DNA from: Nitrospinota bacterium
GTDB taxonomy: Bacteria; Nitrospinota_A; UBA7883; JACRLM01
NCBI GenBank assembly: GCA_015231995.1
Contig: JADGAO010000124.1
Location: forward strand, 1-9,523
Reading direction: 5' to 3'
DNA length: 9,523 nucleotides
Below the pieces are notes generated by a model. That model made no database searches. It saw nothing but the letters and a program-made list of their open reading frames with translations, and was not told the origin of the DNA. This document shows, in pieces, positions 5,564 to 9,523 of the stretch. Position numbers and translations under genes: made by a program. Each line of letters begins with the position of its first letter. Position 1 is the first letter of the stretch.

Positions 5564-7072
5564 ATGAGCAAATTCAGGACTTGTCCCACTACGGGGTTTA
5601 AGATACACGCTCCGGCGGAGACGCTTATTCAGATAAACGCCGTGACGGCCATAGTGTTCTTGCTAGTCGGCGGCATCCTTGGCTTGCTGATGGTTCTCAC
5701 CAGGTGGCAGGCCGTCCATATTCTCGACGCGGAATGGTTCTACAGGCTCCTTACGCTTCACGGCATCGCCATGCTGGTGGCGTGGATAATATTCTTCGAG
5801 ATGGCGATACTGTATTTCGCTTCGGCGGTGGTGCTAAGCTCAAGGCTTGCGGCGCCATGGGCCGGATGGTTGCAGTATCTGCTGATGCTCGTCGGCGCGG
5901 CCATCGTCGCCGTGCAGGTTCTTCTGGGCAACGCCGACGTCATGTTCACATCCTACGTCCCGCTTAAGGCGAGCCACTGGTACTACCTTGGCATCATTCT
6001 TTTCGCGGTCGGCGCGATAGTCGGTTGCGTGGTGTTCTTCGCCACGCTGGTCGTCGCCAAGCACGAGAAAACCTACCAGGGTTCCATACCGCTGGTCACG
6101 TTCGGCGCCATGGCGGCGGCGATAATCGCCATCGGCACATTGGCTCACGGCGCGATCACATTCATCCCCACCTGGCTGTGGGCGGCTGGCCTGATCCCGA
6201 TGATGGACCCGGAAGTTTACCGCCTCCTGTTCTGGGGTTTCGGCCACTCTTCGCAACAGATCAACGTCTGCGCGATGGTCGCCGTATGGTACACGCTCGG
6301 CACCCTCACCGTCGGCTCCAAGCCGGTCAACGAGAAGGTTTCCCGCGTGGCGTTCGGTTTCTACATCCTGTTCATCAACATAGCTTCCGAGCACCATCTG
6401 CTTGTGGACCCCGGCCTTTCGGCGGCTCACAAGAGCTGGAACACCGGATACTTCATGCACCTTGCGGTCTTGGCCAGCATGATCCACGCTTACTCCGTGC
6501 CTGCGGCGGTGGAAGTGGCTTTGCGGAAAAAGGGCTATACCAAAGGGACGTTCGAGTGGCTCAAGAAGGCGCCGTGGGGCAACCCGGGTTTCTCCTCGCT
6601 TGCGTTGTCGCTGGTGGGCTTCGGCTTCCTCGGCGGCATAACGGGCGTCGTTTACGGCACCGAGCAGTTGAACATCATCGCCCACAACACCCTCAGGATA
6701 CCGGGGCATTTCCACGCCACGGTCGTCGCCGGCACCACGCTTGCGTTCATGGGAATAACCTACTACGTCCTGCCGCTCATTTTCAGGCGGGAAGTGGCTT
6801 TCCCCGGTATCGCCAAGCTACAGCCCTACTTCTTTGGGATCGGGATGATGGTCTTCTCCACCGCGATGATGTTTGCGGGCGGTTTCGGCGTATCCCGCAG
6901 GCAGTGGGATATGACCGGAGTGGAAGCTCCGTTCCAGGTCAACTTCGACGCTATCGTTGACTTGACGATGGCCGTCGTGGGCATTTCGGGCGTGGTCGCC
7001 GTTCTTGGCGGCGTCATGTACGTCCTGGTGGCTGTGGGCACGTTGCTCATCGGCAAGAAGATCAACGCCTGA
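5564..7072 (+). CDS. Divergent B-type haem-copper oxidase subunit I, possible NO reductase
   Basis: A 502-aa catalytic subunit with about 12-13 membrane helices. Haem and metal ligands: His66 ('LTLHG', low-spin haem), His228 ('GFGHSSQQ'), His277 and His278 ('SEHHLLVDPG'), His382 and His384 ('GHFHATV'). Spacings 162, 49 and 104 nearly match Thermus ba3 (161, 49, 101), so this is B-family-like. The residue four after His228, the cross-linked tyrosine in oxygen reductases (ba3 Tyr237), is Gln232, and Glu276 directly precedes the His pair. Tyr243 falls where ba3 has Tyr248 of the proton path. Loss of that tyrosine is typical of NO-reducing members; I recall Gln substitution in the proposed eNOR group and a similar SenC-linked cluster in sNOR (norSY-senC-orfX). 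Substrate (O2 or NO) cannot be settled by reading. The ATG at 5564 follows a G-run at 5548-5553; a TTG at 5540 overlaps the previous stop and is less likely. Confidence 0.93.
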   Translation: MSKFRTCPTTGFKIHAPAETLIQINAVTAIVFLLVGGILGLLMVLTRWQAVHILDAEWFYRLLTLHGIAMLVAWIIFFEMAILYFASAVVLSSRLAAPWAGWLQYLLMLVGAAIVAVQVLLGNADVMFTSYVPLKASHWYYLGIILFAVGAIVGCVVFFATLVVAKHEKTYQGSIPLVTFGAMAAAIIAIGTLAHGAITFIPTWLWAAGLIPMMDPEVYRLLFWGFGHSSQQINVCAMVAVWYTLGTLTVGSKPVNEKVSRVAFGFYILFINIASEHHLLVDPGLSAAHKSWNTGYFMHLAVLASMIHAYSVPAAVEVALRKKGYTKGTFEWLKKAPWGNPGFSSLALSLVGFGFLGGITGVVYGTEQLNIIAHNTLRIPGHFHATVVAGTTLAFMGITYYVLPLIFRREVAFPGIAKLQPYFFGIGMMVFSTAMMFAGGFGVSRRQWDMTGVEAPFQVNFDAIVDLTMAVVGISGVVAVLGGVMYVLVAVGTLLIGKKINA

Positions 7073-7093
7073 TCCGTATTGGAGGATATTTTA

Positions 7094-7225
7094 ATGGCAA
7101 ACGACCACAATCCAGATCATGAGGCGCACGGAACGTTCGTTCTCATCATGATATTCTTTGCGACCTTCTTGATCTACTACCTGCTCAACTGGAAGTTCCT
7201 CGGAGAGGTTTGGAAGACCGGTTAG
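7094..7225 (+). CDS. 43-aa one-helix membrane protein following subunit I
   Basis: A tiny reading frame: start ATG 7094, stop TAG 7223-7225, with a perfect GGAGG (7081-7085) 8 nt upstream. The product has a His/Asp-rich N-terminus ('MANDHNPDHEAHG'), one membrane span (about 14-31) and a short polar tail ending 'GEVWKTG'. It sits 21 bp after subunit I and just before a strong terminator, as the last gene of the oxidase unit. Position, size and topology match the short subunit IIa/IV-like polypeptides of haem-copper oxidases. I see no sequence identity strong enough to name a family. Four His/Asp pairs near the N-terminus could bind metal, but that is speculative. Confidence 0.8.
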   Translation: MANDHNPDHEAHGTFVLIMIFFATFLIYYLLNWKFLGEVWKTG

Positions 7226-7238
7226 TCCGTTATTTTCC

Positions 7239-7273
7239 GGGCCGGGTCCGCTATCGGATCCGGCCCATTTTTT
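7239..7273 (+). terminator. Strong intrinsic terminator ending the oxidase unit
   Basis: A 12-bp stem with one G-U pair (7239-7250 with 7255-7266) closes on a CTAT tetraloop and is followed by ATTTTTT (7267-7273). This is a textbook rho-independent terminator. The next gene's ribosome site begins directly after it, so expression of that gene must depend on read-through or an internal promoter. Confidence 0.88.
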
Positions 7274-7285
7274 CAGGACGCGCTC

Positions 7286-8104
7286 GTGTTTGGAAGTAAA
7301 AATCTCATAGTAAGGGCGGCTGTCCTTTGCTGTCTACTGCTCGCATCAACTTGTCTGCCCGCCGTTTTCGCGGCCTCTGCGGACGAACCTACGGCCCTTT
7401 CGGAGCTTTCCATAGGCTCATACGTAAACAACTACCGCCTTGTTGACCACAATGGGGATTTCATCCCCTTCTACAAGTTCAAGGGCGGCCCGGTGCTGGT
7501 CAGCTTCATGTACATTGACTGCCAAGGGCCATGCCACCTGATCAACCAGAGCCTCAAGAACCTGCTCAAAAGCCTCAGTCCCGAGGTTTCGGCCAAAACA
7601 ACGATCCTCTCCATAAGCCTCGATTCCCAGAACGACCCTCCAGCCAGGCTCAAAGAGTACGGTTTTGAATTTTCCGGCGGCGCGAAGAACTGGATATTCG
7701 CCACCGCGAACGTGGACACCATCAATTCAATGGTCAAAGACCTCGGCTTCACTTATAAAAAAACCAAGACCGGGATAGACCATCTCAACCGCCTCACCCT
7801 TGTCGGCCCGGACGGGAAGGTTTTGACGCATTATTACGGGGTGGATTACAACCCGAAGACCGTGGAGCAGGCCCTCGCCGACACAATCGCCGGACGCGGG
7901 GTGACGGCGGCTGTGACCGACGCTTTCAACTCGTTCATGCTTTTCTGCTCGACTTACGATGCGGCGACGGACACATACAAGGTGAACACCTTTTTCCTCA
8001 TATCCGTCATCGTCCAGTACATCCTCGTGATGGGGACGCTTATTTATTTTTTTCGCGGCAAGCTTGGCAGGCTGACCTCGTTAATTTTTCACCACAACCG
8101 CTAA
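7286..8104 (+). CDS. sco1: SCO1/SenC family copper chaperone, C-terminal membrane anchor
   Basis: A 272-aa periplasm-facing thioredoxin-fold protein of the SCO family, which delivers copper to or reduces the CuA site of subunit II. A signal peptide or anchor covers 1-30. The SCO core spans about 40-205: 'FMYIDCQGPCHL' gives the CX3C copper site (Cys79, Cys83), and His166 in 'GIDHLNRL' is the third ligand; 'VGPDGKV' follows. A C-terminal extension includes 'LFCSTYDAATDTYKVN' and a membrane helix (about 235-256) with a basic cytoplasmic tail. The start is GTG at 7286, with AGGA (7275-7278) 7 nt upstream and only 12 bp from the terminator T-run. Chaperone role is known for the family; dedication to the oxidase upstream is inferred from adjacency and the CuA site. 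Confidence 0.92.
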   Translation: MFGSKNLIVRAAVLCCLLLASTCLPAVFAASADEPTALSELSIGSYVNNYRLVDHNGDFIPFYKFKGGPVLVSFMYIDCQGPCHLINQSLKNLLKSLSPEVSAKTTILSISLDSQNDPPARLKEYGFEFSGGAKNWIFATANVDTINSMVKDLGFTYKKTKTGIDHLNRLTLVGPDGKVLTHYYGVDYNPKTVEQALADTIAGRGVTAAVTDAFNSFMLFCSTYDAATDTYKVNTFFLISVIVQYILVMGTLIYFFRGKLGRLTSLIFHHNR

Positions 8105-8345
8105 AGGGCCGCGCAGTTAAATGGGCGAAGGGGTTTTTCTGGACGCAATCCGGCTATTGGACGGGGCTGTTTATTTGGCGCCACATTTTTGCGATAGTGA
8201 ATCCATTGATGCGCGCCGCCATCTTATTAAACTAAAGCCCTTTAAAAAGCGGGAAACCACCCGTTCTGGGCCGTAGCTATATCGGTTATTATGACTTTTA
8301 TCACTATTTACACATACAATCCGGCGATTTGAAGGTCAAAAGAAA
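8105..8345. other. Intergenic region between the SCO and cytochrome b genes
   Basis: No gene or strong terminator was seen. A/T content rises in the last 60 bases, where a candidate promoter lies. Short inverted repeats are present (CGGG/CCCG near 8250-8263) but lack a T-run. Confidence 0.4.
8291..8320 (+). promoter_or_regulatory. Candidate promoter for the cytochrome b-ferredoxin gene
   Basis: ATGACT (8291-8296, 4/6 to the -35 consensus) and TACAAT (8315-8320, 5/6 to the -10) are 18 bp apart in an A/T-rich stretch. Transcription would start near 8327, just before the AAGG ribosome site (8332-8335) of the gene starting at 8346. This is a modest match, not confirmed. Confidence 0.42.
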
Positions 8346-9523
8346 ATGGCGCAACCACAAAGCTCGAAAATAACCCGCAGGAGCGTTCCAGCGATCCTAC
8401 GTCCCGGCAACATGCTACTGTTGTATTTTCAGGAATTCCTCAACAGGATATTCCCTGCGGCTCTCAACCCGCTCTACATACTCGGCTCCATCACGTTCTT
8501 CCTGTTGTGGATCATCATAGGCTCGGGCTTATACCTGTACCTGTTTTATGACATAAGCGCGACCCGCGCATACACATCAGTCGAGCACATCACCGTAAAC
8601 CAGCAATATTACGGCGGGATAATGCGCTCGCTCCATCGCTACGCTTCCGACGCTTTCGTGCTTGCGATACTTCTTCACATCGTCCAGGTCTTTTTCTCCG
8701 ACAGGTTCAGGAAAAATAGATGGGTGGCCTGGGTGTCCGGCGCGGCGATACTTGTGCCTGTCTGGCTCGACGGGGTTACAGGGTATTTCCTGGTGTGGGA
8801 CGAAAAGGCGCGGATGGTGGCCCAGATAACCGCGGAGATAATGGACGTGCTTCCCGTCGGGACGGAGCCGATGTCGAGGAACTTCCTTACGGCCGATGCC
8901 GTCCATTTCCTGCTCTTCTTCGTCATAACGTACCTGCATATAACGATCCCCTTCCTTTTCATCGCGCTTTTGTGGATACACTGCATGAGGGTTTCGCGCC
9001 CCAACGTAAATCCGCCTGCGGTGGTCGGCTGGACGATATTCGTTTCATTCATAGCTTTGTCCCTGATAAAACCGGCCCTCAGCATGGAGCAGGCCGATCT
9101 GACCAAACTGACGGGCCAGATAGAGATGGACTGGTTTTACTTCATCCCCTACTACATGATCAGCCATCTTGGCGTCACACCGGTCACCGTCTGGGTGGGC
9201 GGGACGCTCGGGTTGATTCTTTTCACCGCCATGCCCTGGCTCATCCCGGACCCCCGGAGAGGCGATGGGAAAGAGGCGAACCGCAACGTTGTACAGCAAG
9301 GGAAGATCGAGCTGGACATAGACAAGTGCAAGGGATGTATGCTCTGCTTTGAAGCCTGCCCGTTTGAGGCTGTGGACATCATCTCCCGCCCCGGCCCCTC
9401 CGGCGAGGGCGAGGTTGTGGGAGTGGTGTCCGACAGATGCGCGGAGTGCGGTTTTTGCGTCACATCCTGCGAATTTTCCGCAGTATCCATGAACGGCATG
9501 ACAAAGACCGACTATCAGAAGAA
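8346..9523 (+). CDS. Cytochrome b fused to a 2x[4Fe-4S] ferredoxin domain (3' end off window)
   Basis: The frame stays open for 392 codons to the window edge. Residues 40-215 are a cytochrome b/b6 core: helix B has His97 ('LHRYASD') and His111, and helix D has His198 and His212 in 'LHITIPFLFIALLWIH', so both b-haems are predicted. Residues 224-300 keep a subunit IV-like part, with 'MDWFYFIPYY' (261-270) in place of the PEWY quinol-site motif. The helix count puts the C-terminus in the cytoplasm. After a linker comes a ferredoxin domain with 'CKGCMLCFEACP' (328-339) and 'CAECGFCVTSC' (365-375); a proline is missing after the second set. The ATG has AAGG 10 nt upstream. Likely role: quinone-linked electron transfer in a bc-type complex, with a cytoplasmic Fe-S entry or exit point. 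A Rieske or cytochrome c partner may lie beyond the window. Confidence 0.9.
   Translation, partial: MAQPQSSKITRRSVPAILRPGNMLLLYFQEFLNRIFPAALNPLYILGSITFFLLWIIIGSGLYLYLFYDISATRAYTSVEHITVNQQYYGGIMRSLHRYASDAFVLAILLHIVQVFFSDRFRKNRWVAWVSGAAILVPVWLDGVTGYFLVWDEKARMVAQITAEIMDVLPVGTEPMSRNFLTADAVHFLLFFVITYLHITIPFLFIALLWIHCMRVSRPNVNPPAVVGWTIFVSFIALSLIKPALSMEQADLTKLTGQIEMDWFYFIPYYMISHLGVTPVTVWVGGTLGLILFTAMPWLIPDPRRGDGKEANRNVVQQGKIELDIDKCKGCMLCFEACPFEAVDIISRPGPSGEGEVVGVVSDRCAECGFCVTSCEFSAVSMNGMTKTDYQK

Noticed and set aside
6025..6960. 311-codon plus-strand frame inside subunit I
   Set aside because: It is a shifted frame of the oxidase gene, rich in Arg/His/Gly as expected from GC-rich codons; subunit I has all its ligands in the other frame.
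8720..9352. 210-codon frame near the right end
   Set aside because: It lies out of frame within the cytochrome b-ferredoxin gene, whose haem and Fe-S motifs are continuous in the frame from 8346.
1..9523. CRISPR array, tRNA, rRNA, defence system or transposase gene
   Set aside because: No regularly spaced repeats, no cloverleaf or rRNA-like sequence and no transposase or nuclease-helicase gene sets were found; the GIY-YIG protein is a small stand-alone family member.

Overview
The window reads as chromosomal DNA of a Gram-negative, respiring bacterium. It has periplasmic c-type cytochrome, cupredoxin and SCO proteins, a periplasmic-type lytic transglycosylase, and fairly GC-rich coding with frequent ATA isoleucine codons. 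No gene fixes the phylum. A proteobacterial, Nitrospirota-like or Nitrospinota-like host would fit, but that is inference. No rRNA, tRNA, CRISPR array, integrase or transposase gene was seen.

Layout. Bases 1-128 are a hairpin-rich non-coding repeat cut by the window edge. On the minus strand lie a plastocyanin-like cupredoxin (129-491) and, upstream of it, a lytic transglycosylase (574-1326) with its own promoter. A 408-bp divergent intergenic region holds a 60-bp REP/BIME-like element, a near-consensus sigma70 promoter and a terminator-like hairpin just after the predicted transcription start. On the plus strand follow an M23 (LytM-type) peptidase (1735-2697), pgsA (2784-3338) and a monohaem cytochrome c (3386-3946). 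A GIY-YIG family protein (3900-4316, minus) converges on and overlaps the cytochrome gene. A second gene-poor gap (4317-4839) carries a perfect 60-bp BIME-like inverted pair.

The main respiratory block is 4840-8104: a 55-aa one-helix membrane protein, a CuA-containing oxidase subunit II, a haem-copper oxidase superfamily subunit I, a 43-aa one-helix protein, a strong intrinsic terminator, then an SCO/SenC copper chaperone. Subunit I has all six haem and metal histidines in B-family (ba3-like) spacing. The tyrosine that forms the His-Tyr cofactor in oxygen reductases is replaced by glutamine (Gln232). With the SCO gene this recalls the NO-reductase groups derived from B-family oxidases (sNOR clusters norSY-senC-orfX, and the proposed eNOR). 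The complex is therefore best called a cytochrome c-dependent oxidase or nitric oxide reductase of uncertain substrate.

The window ends inside a second respiratory gene (8346 to beyond 9523): a full-length cytochrome b with four haem ligands and a degenerate PEWY motif, fused to a C-terminal 2x[4Fe-4S] ferredoxin domain. Together the genes suggest a branched electron-transport chain. A quinone-reactive cytochrome b that may also exchange electrons with a cytoplasmic ferredoxin domain, soluble periplasmic carriers (cytochrome c, cupredoxin) and a CuA-type terminal reductase are all encoded within 10 kb.
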